Source of the DNA: Bacteroidales bacterium
GTDB taxonomy: Bacteria > Bacteroidota > Bacteroidia > Bacteroidales > UBA10428
Assembly: GCA_016926235.1 (NCBI GenBank)
Contig: JAFGOZ010000453.1
Coordinates: 1-17,623, forward strand
DNA length: 17,623 nucleotides
Direction: 5' to 3'
A program made the translations under genes and the position numbers. Positions 7,055 through 14,158 of the stretch are shown piece after piece; within the stretch, counting starts at the first letter, position 1; the number at the start of each line of letters is the position of its first letter. A model generated the notes under the pieces. That model was not told the DNA's origin. It saw nothing but the letters and a program-made list of their open reading frames with translations, and did not search any database.

Positions 7055-8461
7055 TTATATATTTTTTGCTGTTGTTATCGCTGTTTTAAGTGCCATTAAT
7101 TTACCAATTGCCTCCTCTTTCTCACTTTCTTCCACCGATTTTGAAACAATGCCTGCTCCAGCCTGGTAGAACAAAGTATTATTCTTACTTAAAAAGGTTC
7201 GAATCATAATAGCCTGGTTATAATTTCCGTCAAAGGTTATGTAACCAATGCATCCTCCATAATATCCGCGTAACTTATTTTCATATTTATCAATAAGTTG
7301 CATGGCTTTGTATTTGGGTGCTCCTGAAAGGGTACCTGCAGGATGGGTATCACCCATTACTTTAAAAATATTTGTGTCTTTGGCTAATTGCCCTGAAACA
7401 ATTGAGACCATATGTAGAACGTGTGAAAAGTATTGGATCTCCCGATAGGTTTCAACTACCACATTATCTCCATTTCGGCTCAGGTCATTTCTTGCCAGGT
7501 CAACCAGCATAACATGTTCCGCATTTTCTTTGGGATCACTTGAAAGTTTGATTGCTAATTCCTTGTCTTTAGCGTCATCTCCTGTTCTTCTGAATGTTCC
7601 AGCAATAGGATGTATATATGCTTTATTATTCTCAATCTGTAATTGTGCTTCAGGAGATGAACCAAAAATTTTATATCCACCGTAATCAAAATAAAACAGA
7701 TAAGGTGATGGATTGATTGAGCGCAAAGCCCTGTAAACATTAAAATCATCCCCTTTGAATTTCTGAGAAAACTGGCGTGAAAGTACAATTTGGAAAACAT
7801 CGCCCCGGAAGCAATGCTCTTTACCTTTTGTAACCATATCCATATATTCCTGGTCAGTTAAATTTGATTTTTCTTCATCTGTTGCCTCAAAATTAAAAAC
7901 TCCAATATTTCTGTTTTTTAGCAAGGCCTCCAGGTCTTCAATTGTGTCTTTTTCATCTTCCATCAGGTTTTGATGAATGATAAGATTATTATTAGAGTGG
8001 TTGATTGCAATGATATGTTTGTATAGGCAGTATTTCAGATCGGGAATTTTTTCAGCAGGATTTTGTCTGGCATTCAGCTTTATAGTCTCAAAATACTGAA
8101 TTGCATCATAGGTAGTATACCCAAAAATGCCATTGGTTCTTATGGGGCTATTATTATCAACTACATCAAAGGCGTTAAGAAAATCCTGCAATACTCCGGG
8201 TACTGTCTTATGGTCTTTTACATCCATGTGTATTTTAGTTTTATTTGGGTAGTCAACAGAAATTATATTATTGTCTACCGTTATGCTTGCGATGGGTTCC
8301 ATGCAGATAAATGAGTTAATATCCTTGGCTCCATGGTAATCAGAGCTTTCCAACAGGATGGAATTTGGATATATATCCCTCATCTTCAAATAAATACTTA
8401 CCGGGGTTATGGTGTCGGCGAGTATTTTTTTGCTAGTGGTCCTGATGTTTATTTTTTCCAT
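7055..8461 (-). CDS. trpE: anthranilate synthase component I
   Basis: TrpE turns chorismate and ammonia (from TrpG) into anthranilate, the committed and feedback-controlled step. I start it at the ATG at 8459-8461, giving 468 residues. The frame is open 21 codons further to an ATG at 8522-8524, but that ATG lies in the stem of the attenuator terminator and the intervening codons are terminator and A/T-rich leader. The N-terminal ILLESS (residues 35-40) matches the LLES element that binds inhibitory tryptophan, so feedback inhibition is probably kept. The chorismate-binding domain shows PIAGTFRRTG, ENAEHVMLVDLARND, FSHVLH, HPAGTLSGAPK, GYYGG and QAGAGIV. The PabB and isochorismate synthase alternatives are unlikely given the operon. 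Expression is probably attenuated through the leader at 8571-8633. Confidence 0.96.
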   Translation of the reverse strand: MEKINIRTTSKKILADTITPVSIYLKMRDIYPNSILLESSDYHGAKDINSFICMEPIASITVDNNIISVDYPNKTKIHMDVKDHKTVPGVLQDFLNAFDVVDNNSPIRTNGIFGYTTYDAIQYFETIKLNARQNPAEKIPDLKYCLYKHIIAINHSNNNLIIHQNLMEDEKDTIEDLEALLKNRNIGVFNFEATDEEKSNLTDQEYMDMVTKGKEHCFRGDVFQIVLSRQFSQKFKGDDFNVYRALRSINPSPYLFYFDYGGYKIFGSSPEAQLQIENNKAYIHPIAGTFRRTGDDAKDKELAIKLSSDPKENAEHVMLVDLARNDLSRNGDNVVVETYREIQYFSHVLHMVSIVSGQLAKDTNIFKVMGDTHPAGTLSGAPKYKAMQLIDKYENKLRGYYGGCIGYITFDGNYNQAIMIRTFLSKNNTLFYQAGAGIVSKSVEESEKEEAIGKLMALKTAITTAKNI

Positions 8462-8501
8462 TTTTATTTTTTTATTTATTGTTTTTTCCTGTTTAAACGA
8501 A

Positions 8502-8531
8502 AAAAGGCCTGCCGTGATCGGCAAGCCTTTT
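8502..8531 (-). terminator. trp attenuator terminator
   Basis: On the RNA the arms AAAAGGCUUGCCG (8531-8519) and CGGCAGGCCUUUU (8514-8502) form 13 pairs with one G-U, closed by the loop AUCA (8515-8518). The U-run continues to 8500. It stands 38 bases before the chosen trpE start and 39 bases after the leader peptide stop. It is also the only strong terminator downstream of clpX on this strand. Confidence 0.92.
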
Positions 8532-8570
8532 ATGTATATTTTTATAAATACAAAGAGGGGCTGTCCCTTC

Positions 8571-8633
8571 TCACTTCATGTCAAGCGAAAAAAGTTGCCA
8601 CCACCACCAATTTGTATTTGTATAAATTCTCAT
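8571..8633 (-). CDS. trpL: trp leader peptide with four tandem Trp codons
   Basis: A 20-codon frame reads MRIYTNTN, then four consecutive TGG codons (8598-8609), then QLFSLDMK and a TGA at 8571-8573. Tryptophan is normally the rarest residue, so four in a row 70-odd bases before a terminator in front of trpE is strong evidence for a regulatory leader peptide whose translation senses charged tRNA-Trp. The ATG at 8631-8633 has an A/T-rich leader, as in other genes here. The peptide itself is not expected to have a function. It is a functional analogue of trpL of enteric bacteria; the amino-acid sequence outside the Trp run need not be related. Confidence 0.88.
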   Translation of the reverse strand: MRIYTNTNWWWWQLFSLDMK

Positions 8634-8685
8634 TTGTTAAAATTATAAGGCAAATAAAATAAATTTTTAGAAATAAAAAAAATAT

Positions 8686-9906
8686 TTATGCAACTTTCAA
8701 TTTTTTAATGTTTGATTTTTCCAATTTTCCTTTCGCGTAATCATAGGTAATATGAAGCTTTCGTGTTTCTGTTGATGGCAGTTCAAACATTGCATCCAAC
8801 ATAATGGCTTCACAAATTGAACGTAATCCACGGGCACCTAATTTAAACTCAATAGCTTTGTCCACAATATATTCGAATACTTTTTCATCAAATGAAAGAT
8901 CGATTTTATCGATCTTAAAAAGTTTGATATATTGTTTTACAATAGAGTTCTTAGGTTCAGTTAAAATATCCCGGAGCGCGTTCCTGTCCAATGGATTAAG
9001 GTGTGTCACTACAGGCATTCTTCCAACCAATTCAGGTATTAAACCAAATGCTTTAATGTCTTGTGGAGCAATATATTGCAATAGGTTGTCCCGGTCTATA
9101 TCACTTTGTTTCTTAATGGCACTATAGCCAACAACCTGTGTATTTATCCTTCGGCCAATAATTTTCTCAATGCCATCAAATGCGCCACCACAAATAAACA
9201 AAATATTCTTTGTATTAACAGGAATCATCTTTTGTTCCGGGTGTTTACGGCCTCCTTGTGGCGGAACGTTAACAACTGATCCTTCCAGAAGTTTAAGTAA
9301 TCCCTGTTGTACTCCCTCTCCGGATACATCGCGGGTAATTGACGGATTATCGCCTTTTCGGGCAATTTTATCTATTTCGTCTATAAAAACGATTCCTTTT
9401 TCTGCAGCTTCTACATTATAATCAGCTACTTGCAGGAGGCGTGTAAGAATGCTTTCAATGTCTTCACCAACATATCCGGCTTCTGTAAGAACCGTTGCGT
9501 CAACAATGGTAAAAGGTACATGCAGCATTTTCGCAATAGTTCTTGCCATAAGGGTCTTCCCCGTTCCGGTTCTGCCAACAAAAATGATGTTTGATTTTTC
9601 TATCTCCACATCATCTTCTTCCGTTTTTTTACTTTGTAATATTCTTTTATAGTGATTATAAACAGAAACAGAAAGAGAGCGTTTAGCCTCTTCCTGACCG
9701 ATTACATATTGATCAAGAAATTTTTTAATTTCTACAGGTTTGGAGAGTTTAACCTTTTTAAAATCAAAGTCATCCCGGGCTTTCAATTCTTCCTGAATAA
9801 TGTCGTAGGCTTGTTCCACGCAATTATCACAGATATGACCTGAAATACCTGCTATTAAAAGGTTTACCTCTTTCTTTTCACGTCCGCAAAATGAGCACCT
9901 GTCCAT
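8686..9906 (-). CDS. clpX: ClpX, ATPase and substrate-recognition subunit of the ClpXP protease
   Basis: A hexameric AAA+ unfoldase that feeds tagged proteins into ClpP. It has 406 residues. The N-terminal zinc-binding domain has four cysteines (4, 7, 26, 29). Walker A is GRTGTGKT (111-118), the pore loop GYVG is at 144-147, Walker B is IVFIDE (172-177), the arginine finger region GLIPELVGR ends at Arg296, and sensor 2 GARGLRS is at 357-363. The ClpP-docking loop, IGF in E. coli, reads VGY at 259-261. ATG start 22 bases after the clpP stop, so it is co-transcribed with tig and clpP. Its end is followed by the trp leader region without a terminator of its own. Confidence 0.97.
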   Translation of the reverse strand: MDRCSFCGREKKEVNLLIAGISGHICDNCVEQAYDIIQEELKARDDFDFKKVKLSKPVEIKKFLDQYVIGQEEAKRSLSVSVYNHYKRILQSKKTEEDDVEIEKSNIIFVGRTGTGKTLMARTIAKMLHVPFTIVDATVLTEAGYVGEDIESILTRLLQVADYNVEAAEKGIVFIDEIDKIARKGDNPSITRDVSGEGVQQGLLKLLEGSVVNVPPQGGRKHPEQKMIPVNTKNILFICGGAFDGIEKIIGRRINTQVVGYSAIKKQSDIDRDNLLQYIAPQDIKAFGLIPELVGRMPVVTHLNPLDRNALRDILTEPKNSIVKQYIKLFKIDKIDLSFDEKVFEYIVDKAIEFKLGARGLRSICEAIMLDAMFELPSTETRKLHITYDYAKGKLEKSNIKKLKVA

Positions 9907-9928
9907 ATTAATAGTTATTTAATGAGAG

Positions 9929-10606
9929 CTACTTTTTGTTTTTTGTCAGCACCTCATCAATCATCCCATACTTTAACGCTTCTTCAGAAGTCATCCAGTA
10001 ATCCCTGTCGGAATCTTTTTCAACTTTCTTTATATCGTTACCTGAGTGTTCTGCAATTATACGATATAATTCGTTTTTCAGTTTCATTATTTCACGGGCA
10101 GTTATTTCAATGTCAGAAGCCTGGCCTTGTACACCACCCATGGGCTGGTGAATCATCACGCGGGAGTGTTTTAAAGCAGATCTTTTGCCTTTGGTTCCTG
10201 CACAAAGTAATACTGCACCCATTGATGCTGCCATTCCGGTACAGATGTTAGCTATATCGGAGCCAATGTATTGCATAGTGTCATATATACCCAAACCTGC
10301 GTGAACAGAACCTCCGGGTGTATTGAAATAAATCTGGATATCTTTCATAGGATCTGATGAATCTAAGTATAACAACTGCGCTTGAATAATGTTTGCTACA
10401 TAGTCATCAATTGGTAGTCCCAGAAAAATAATGCGGTCCATCATAAGGCGCGAAAATACGTCCATGGAAGCTACATTCAACTGTCTTTCCTCAATAATTG
10501 TAGGAGATATATAGCTATCATAAAATTTTGTATACTGGTCGAATGCGTTTCCGCTCATACCCATGTGCTTTACAGCGTATTTTCTGAAGTCGTTATGGCT
10601 TTGCAT
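9929..10606 (-). CDS. clpP: ClpP, proteolytic subunit of the Clp protease
   Basis: A serine peptidase that forms a two-ring 14-mer and degrades proteins delivered by ClpX (and ClpA/C if present). It has 225 residues. The catalytic triad is Ser128 in GMAASMG, His153 in MIHQPMGG and Asp202 in DRDYWM. NTPGGS (95-100) is the oxyanion loop. The roughly 40-residue N-terminal stretch before ERQLN is longer than in E. coli and is probably a propeptide or extension; its processing cannot be judged. ATG start, 17 bases after the tig stop and 22 before clpX, in the widespread order tig-clpP-clpX. Confidence 0.97.
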   Translation of the reverse strand: MQSHNDFRKYAVKHMGMSGNAFDQYTKFYDSYISPTIIEERQLNVASMDVFSRLMMDRIIFLGLPIDDYVANIIQAQLLYLDSSDPMKDIQIYFNTPGGSVHAGLGIYDTMQYIGSDIANICTGMAASMGAVLLCAGTKGKRSALKHSRVMIHQPMGGVQGQASDIEITAREIMKLKNELYRIIAEHSGNDIKKVEKDSDRDYWMTSEEALKYGMIDEVLTKNKK

Positions 10607-10623
10607 ATTTGAAGTTTTTATTG

Positions 10624-11982
10624 TTATTTTTTTTCGTAAAGTTTTTCAAACTTTTCTTTAGTAATCTTTTTCTTGTCAAGTTTTACTGTTTCCCTCACGT
10701 AAGCAACTACTTTCTCTTCAAATTTCTTTTCGTATATCTTCCTTTTCTCTTCATCTTTCTCCAATATCCCCTTAGCAAAATGTGCTAACTGATCGTCAGG
10801 AAGATTACCGTAACCATATTGTTGCAATTGATAAGATGCTACTTTTTTAGCATATTCCATTGCATCCTCGTCGCTTACTTTAATGTCATTTTCCTTACCC
10901 AGCTTTTCTTTTATTAGCTGCCAACGCAGATCGTTTTCAAAATCTTTATATTCTTTGTCAATATCTTCTTTTGAAAATTTACCTTCATTTGTTAGGAAAA
11001 GCCATCTTTTCAGGAACTCTTCCGGCAGATCAAATTTAGCTTTTTTTAATAAAGATTCCTTAGCATCTACAAAAAATCTATACTCACTTTCGTTTTCCAT
11101 ATTCTTTCCGATATCCTCAACGAGCTTTTTCTTATATTCTGCCTCGCCTTTAACGGCATCCTTACCATATACCTTATCGTAAAATTCCTGGTTTATTTCA
11201 GCATCCTTGTATTGGGTCAGCTCTACAAAAGTAAGCTGAAACAAAGGTTTGATCCGGGCTACTTCTTCCTTTTTTATATTTAATAAATTAGATAATTCCG
11301 TATCATTGGGAAATGCTTTCTTTACATCGAATTGCAATGTATCTCCCACTTTTTTTCCTTCAAATTGTTTTTTAATTTTCTCATCTTTAATAGCAGCAGT
11401 AAAAAGAGTGGCTGTATCGTTTTTAATTCCTTCTTCAATAACATTTCCGGTATCGTCAACCTGCTCAATTCTGCCTTTAATTAATGTATCTCCTTTAATA
11501 ACATCTACATTTTCGTAACTTCCCATCCTGCTGGCCATACCTTTAGTATATGATTCCAACATTTTATCATCTACCTCAATAGTATAATATGGGATTTTAT
11601 CGCTTCCTGAAAGCTTGAGATTTATGTCGGGAGCAATTGCTATATCGAATGTAAAATTAAATTCTTTATCATTATCCCAGTCAATTGCTACTTTTTCTTT
11701 TTCGCTGGGTAAAGGTTCTCCAAGTATATTCAGCTTTTCGTCTACAAGGTATTTAGTTAGGGATTCAGAAACGAGCTTATTTATTTCGTCAATAAGCACC
11801 GGTTTGTAATACATCTTTTTAATCATTCCAAAGGGGACCTTCCCTGGCCTGAATCCATCAATGCGGGCTTTCTTTTTATAGTCCTGCAACACGTTGTTTA
11901 CTCTCTCTTCATAGTCAGTTTGTTCTAGTTTTAGTTTCAGGGTTGCATTAAGGCTGTCAATGGTTTCCTTTGTAATATTCAT
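10624..11982 (-). CDS. tig: trigger factor, ribosome-associated chaperone
   Basis: Trigger factor binds the ribosome exit tunnel and shields nascent chains. It has 452 residues. The ribosome-docking signature GFRPGKVP is at residues 43-50, within an N-terminal domain of about 140 residues. Residues 155-255 occupy the FKBP-like prolyl isomerase position (GDTLIKGRIEQ, FEGKKVGDTLQFDV), but the sequence is divergent and isomerase activity is uncertain. The C-terminal 260-452 is the helical chaperone body, rich in K and E. ATG at 11980-11982. It is the first gene of tig-clpP-clpX. A TAATTTTG match to a -7 box lies at 12040-12047 but has no matching -33, so the operon promoter is not settled. Confidence 0.95.
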   Translation of the reverse strand: MNITKETIDSLNATLKLKLEQTDYEERVNNVLQDYKKKARIDGFRPGKVPFGMIKKMYYKPVLIDEINKLVSESLTKYLVDEKLNILGEPLPSEKEKVAIDWDNDKEFNFTFDIAIAPDINLKLSGSDKIPYYTIEVDDKMLESYTKGMASRMGSYENVDVIKGDTLIKGRIEQVDDTGNVIEEGIKNDTATLFTAAIKDEKIKKQFEGKKVGDTLQFDVKKAFPNDTELSNLLNIKKEEVARIKPLFQLTFVELTQYKDAEINQEFYDKVYGKDAVKGEAEYKKKLVEDIGKNMENESEYRFFVDAKESLLKKAKFDLPEEFLKRWLFLTNEGKFSKEDIDKEYKDFENDLRWQLIKEKLGKENDIKVSDEDAMEYAKKVASYQLQQYGYGNLPDDQLAHFAKGILEKDEEKRKIYEKKFEEKVVAYVRETVKLDKKKITKEKFEKLYEKK

Positions 11983-12016
11983 TGCTTGTTCTCTATTTAA
12001 TTATGGATATTTTAAC

Positions 12017-12039
12017 AAAAATCCGTCGTTGAAGACGGA
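12017..12039 (-). terminator. terminator after tRNA-Leu
   Basis: On the minus strand TCCGTC and GACGGA (12039-12034 and 12027-12022) pair with a 6-base loop and are followed by five T (12021-12017). It starts 30 bases after the tRNA 3' end, so it most likely ends that transcript. The tig start is only 34 bases beyond it, so it might alternatively be a 5' UTR stem of tig mRNA. Confidence 0.6.
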
Positions 12040-12069
12040 CAAAATTAGTTGCGGAAATTTATCATTTAG

Positions 12070-12151
12070 TGCGGATGAAGGGACTCGAACCCCCACGCCT
12101 TTCGGCACTAGATCCTAAGTCTAGCTCGGCTACCAATTACGACACATCCGC
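12070..12151 (-). tRNA. tRNA-Leu (anticodon UAG)
   Basis: On the minus strand the acceptor arms GCGGATG and CATCCGC pair perfectly, with A as the discriminator base (12070). The anticodon stem is CTAGA/TCTAG with the 7-base loop CTTAGGA, so the anticodon is TAG, reading CUN leucine codons, chiefly CUA. The long variable arm (TGCC-GAAA-GGCG) is the class II feature expected of tRNA-Leu. The T-loop is TTCGAGT, with two G-T pairs in the T-stem. The 3' CCA is not encoded. Length 82 bases. A consensus promoter lies just upstream. Confidence 0.95.
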
Positions 12152-12162
12152 GAAAAGAGGTG

Positions 12163-12192
12163 CAAAGATAATTATCTTTTTTTATTTATCAA
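12163..12192 (-). promoter_or_regulatory. promoter of tRNA-Leu
   Basis: On the minus strand, TTG (12192-12190), a 19-base spacer, and TATCTTTG (12170-12163) match the Bacteroidota primary sigma consensus (TTG about -33, TAnnTTTG about -7) with its expected spacing. The tRNA 5' end follows 11 bases after the -7 box. The box is part of the 16-base perfect palindrome AAAGATAATTATCTTT (12164-12179). Confidence 0.8.
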
Positions 12193-12225
12193 TGAACCGG
12201 TTGAAAAAATATTCTTTCTTAGAAG

Positions 12226-12957
12226 TTATTTTACTTTGCGTAATTCGAAGTTTTTACCAAGATAAACTCTGCGTACCTGTTCATCAGAGGCTAATTCTTC
12301 GGCTGTACCCGATTTTAGGATTTCACCGTCTGACAATATATATGCACGGTCTGTGATGGATAATGTTTCATGAACATTATGATCAGTGATCAGGATACCA
12401 ATATTTTTTTCTTTCAAATGGGCAACAATTTCCTGTATATCTTCAACGGCTATAGGGTCAACACCAGCGAAAGGCTCATCCAGTAGTATGAACTTGGGTT
12501 TAAGTGCCAAAGCGCGCGCTATTTCAGTTCTTCTCCTTTCACCACCTGAGAGCTGGATTCCAAGACTTTTCCTGATTCTATTGAGCCCAAATTCTTCCAG
12601 GAGGGATTCAACCCGTTTGTTTTGTTCTTCGCGTGAAATATGGGCGAGTTCTAAAACAGCTTTTAAATTATCTTCAACGGATAATTTGCGAAATACAGAT
12701 GCTTCTTGTGCCAAATAACCTATCCCCAGCTTAGCCCTTTTGTAAACGGGGAGCTTGGTCATCTCAGTGTCGTCCAGAAAAATTTTCCCTTCATTTGGGG
12801 GAATCAAACCAACGATCATATAGAAAGATGTTGTTTTGCCGGCACCATTTGGCCCCAGCAATCCAACAATTTCTCCTTGTTCCACACCAATAGATACGTT
12901 ATTAACTACAGTTCGTGAACGATATCTTTTTACCAGATTTTGTGTATATAACCTCAT
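12226..12957 (-). CDS. lptB: LptB, ATPase of the lipopolysaccharide export transporter
   Basis: Cytoplasmic ABC ATPase that, with LptF/LptG, extracts LPS from the inner membrane and pushes it along the Lpt bridge. It has 243 residues from the chosen ATG at 12955-12957. Numbered from a TTG three codons upstream, Walker [10 protein letters not shown] is at 38-46, the Q-loop glutamine at 87 ([10 protein letters not shown]), the signature LSGGERRR at 139-146, Walker B FILLDEP at 159-165, and the switch histidine at 196 (ITDHNVHE). The C-terminal extension with YLGKNF is typical of LptB rather than LivF-type ATPases. The longer frame starts at TTG (12964-12966); the ATG fits the family start (xLxxxxLVKxY) better. 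lptC, lptF and lptG are not in the window. Confidence 0.93.
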   Translation of the reverse strand: MRLYTQNLVKRYRSRTVVNNVSIGVEQGEIVGLLGPNGAGKTTSFYMIVGLIPPNEGKIFLDDTEMTKLPVYKRAKLGIGYLAQEASVFRKLSVEDNLKAVLELAHISREEQNKRVESLLEEFGLNRIRKSLGIQLSGGERRRTEIARALALKPKFILLDEPFAGVDPIAVEDIQEIVAHLKEKNIGILITDHNVHETLSITDRAYILSDGEILKSGTAEELASDEQVRRVYLGKNFELRKVK

Positions 12958-13058
12958 CCTTTCCAAATATTCCGGCCTAAAAATAGGAATAATATTTGTA
13001 ACGTCAATACTTCTTTTATATTTTGCTTTATGGCAATTTTTTCAAGTAGTTTAATATG

Positions 13059-13874
13059 CTATCCTGCAATTCTTTTTGCATCTCGGCGTTCTATTCTCCG
13101 GGATATTGAAATCCCCACTTCGTATAAAATTGTAAGTGGAATGGCTACCAAAATCTGGCTGAAAATATCGGGTGGTGTAATAATTGCTGCCAAAGTCAAA
13201 ATGACAACAACCGAATGTTTTCTGTATTTCTTTAGAAAACGAGGATTTACCAGGCCTATTTTAGATAAGAAATACACAAGAATAGGTAATTCAAATACAA
13301 TACCGCTTGCCAGAGTTACCGATGCTACTGTTGAAATATATGACATGAGGTTTATCTCGTTGGATACCTGGGTGCTGACACTGTATGAGCCTAGAAAATG
13401 AACTGAAAGAGGTACAATGATAAAATAACCAAACAGAACTCCCAAAAGGAATAAGAAGGATGTGTAAAAAACTGCTCCCCGTGCATGGGTTCTTTCTTTT
13501 TTATAAAGTGCGGGACTTATAAAACGCCAGAATTCCCAGAAAATATATGGAAATGCAACAATGAATCCTGCAAGTAAGGATATGATGATGTGAGTTGAAA
13601 ACTGTCCTGCCATTCTTATGCTTATCAGATTAAAAGGCTTACTGTTAATACTCAGGGCAGGTTTGTTTAAATATTCCGCAAACTGGTGCATGAGCCTGTT
13701 AGTAATAAATTCAGGTGTTTTCGGGGCAATAAGTATGACATCAAATACTATGGATTTATAGATAAATGCTGCAATAGCGATAACCAAGATGGCGATTATA
13801 GAGCGGATCAGATGCCATCGTAATTCTTCTACATGGTCAAGAAATGACATTTCCGTATTTTTGTTTTTCTTCAT
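13059..13874 (-). CDS. tatC: TatC, core of the twin-arginine protein translocase
   Basis: Inner-membrane receptor for folded proteins with twin-arginine signal peptides. It has 271 residues from the ATG at 13872-13874; a 17-codon extension to a TTG at 13925 is rejected because it adds a hydrophilic, unconserved leader. The cytoplasmic N-terminus carries HVEELR (residues 14-19, with the Glu/Arg used in signal recognition). Six membrane segments are at roughly 21-39, 92-115, 133-155, 178-205, 219-236 and 239-256. FELPIL (194-199) and TPPD (233-236) are family landmarks. The first periplasmic loop (about 45-90) is longer than in E. coli. tatA/tatB are not nearby. There are 101 bases between its stop and the lptB start. 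Confidence 0.95.
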   Translation of the reverse strand: MKKNKNTEMSFLDHVEELRWHLIRSIIAILVIAIAAFIYKSIVFDVILIAPKTPEFITNRLMHQFAEYLNKPALSINSKPFNLISIRMAGQFSTHIIISLLAGFIVAFPYIFWEFWRFISPALYKKERTHARGAVFYTSFLFLLGVLFGYFIIVPLSVHFLGSYSVSTQVSNEINLMSYISTVASVTLASGIVFELPILVYFLSKIGLVNPRFLKKYRKHSVVVILTLAAIITPPDIFSQILVAIPLTILYEVGISISRRIERRDAKRIAG

Positions 13875-14158
13875 GTCGCCCTCAAATTTTATGCAATTAT
13901 ACCTAAAATCGGTTAATAGGAACAATTATTTTGGCGCAATTTTTGTTATAAATTAATGAATGGAATACAGTTGTTTATTCACAAAACGCGACATTTTAAC
14001 ATTTCATAACTATTTATATTAAAAAAGAGCATTTTATGTAAAAAAAAATAACTTTTATATATTAATTTCGTTAATTCATAAAAAAAAGTATCAGATTGCA
14101 CTTCTTTTTGAAGAACAAAACATCTATCATACGTAGAATGTAGGTGTATTATATTATT
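13875..14158. other. AT-rich divergent intergenic region between tatC and recQ
   Basis: This region must hold the promoters for tatC (minus) and recQ (plus). No perfect TTG-19-TAnnTTTG promoter was found on either strand; the nearest is TAATTTCG at 14063-14070 (plus), one mismatch and without a -33 box. A small stem CTTC-GAAG lies at 14101-14113. Several homopolymer A runs (14040-14048, 14080-14087) are present. No gene or RNA could be supported. Confidence 0.4.

Larger units (their letters stand above)
8494..8645 (-). promoter_or_regulatory. trp operon leader with ribosome-dependent attenuator
   Basis: Reading on the minus strand towards trpE, this region holds a Trp-rich leader peptide (8571-8633), a middle segment, an intrinsic terminator (8502-8531) and then the trpE start. 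A competing antiterminator can be drawn: 8548-8562 (AGCCCCUCUUUGUAU on RNA) pairs with 8524-8537 (AUACAUAAAAGGCU), about 12 pairs with small bulges, and takes up the 5' arm of the terminator. A ribosome stalled at the Trp codons would leave the 8548-8562 segment free; one that reaches the stop codon at 8571-8573 would partly cover it. This is the logic of the E. coli trp attenuator. The pairing is drawn by eye. The promoter is not clear: TTTATTTG at 8651-8658 is one mismatch from TAnnTTTG and lacks a good -33 box. Confidence 0.85.

Noticed and set aside
8557..8565. GGGGCTGTC at 8557-8565 and again at 17540-17548, like ends of some insertion sequences
   Set aside because: No transposase, target duplication or matching inverted end. 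Each copy is accounted for by its own RNA structure (antiterminator region and terminator).
8333..8662. Plus-strand open frames of 109 and 79 codons across the trp leader
   Set aside because: They run antisense to the trpE start and leader. Their open reading is a by-product of the T-rich sequence.
12040..12047. TAATTTTG as the -7 box of a tig-clpP-clpX promoter
   Set aside because: No TTG 19-21 bases upstream, and the transcript would begin within the terminator-like stem at 12017-12039.
13030..13401. 123-codon plus-strand open frame
   Set aside because: Opposite the 3' part of tatC, with no independent support.
14144..14158. GTG start extending RecQ by five residues
   Set aside because: The ATG at 14159 fits better, and the five extra residues are unlike known RecQ N-termini.
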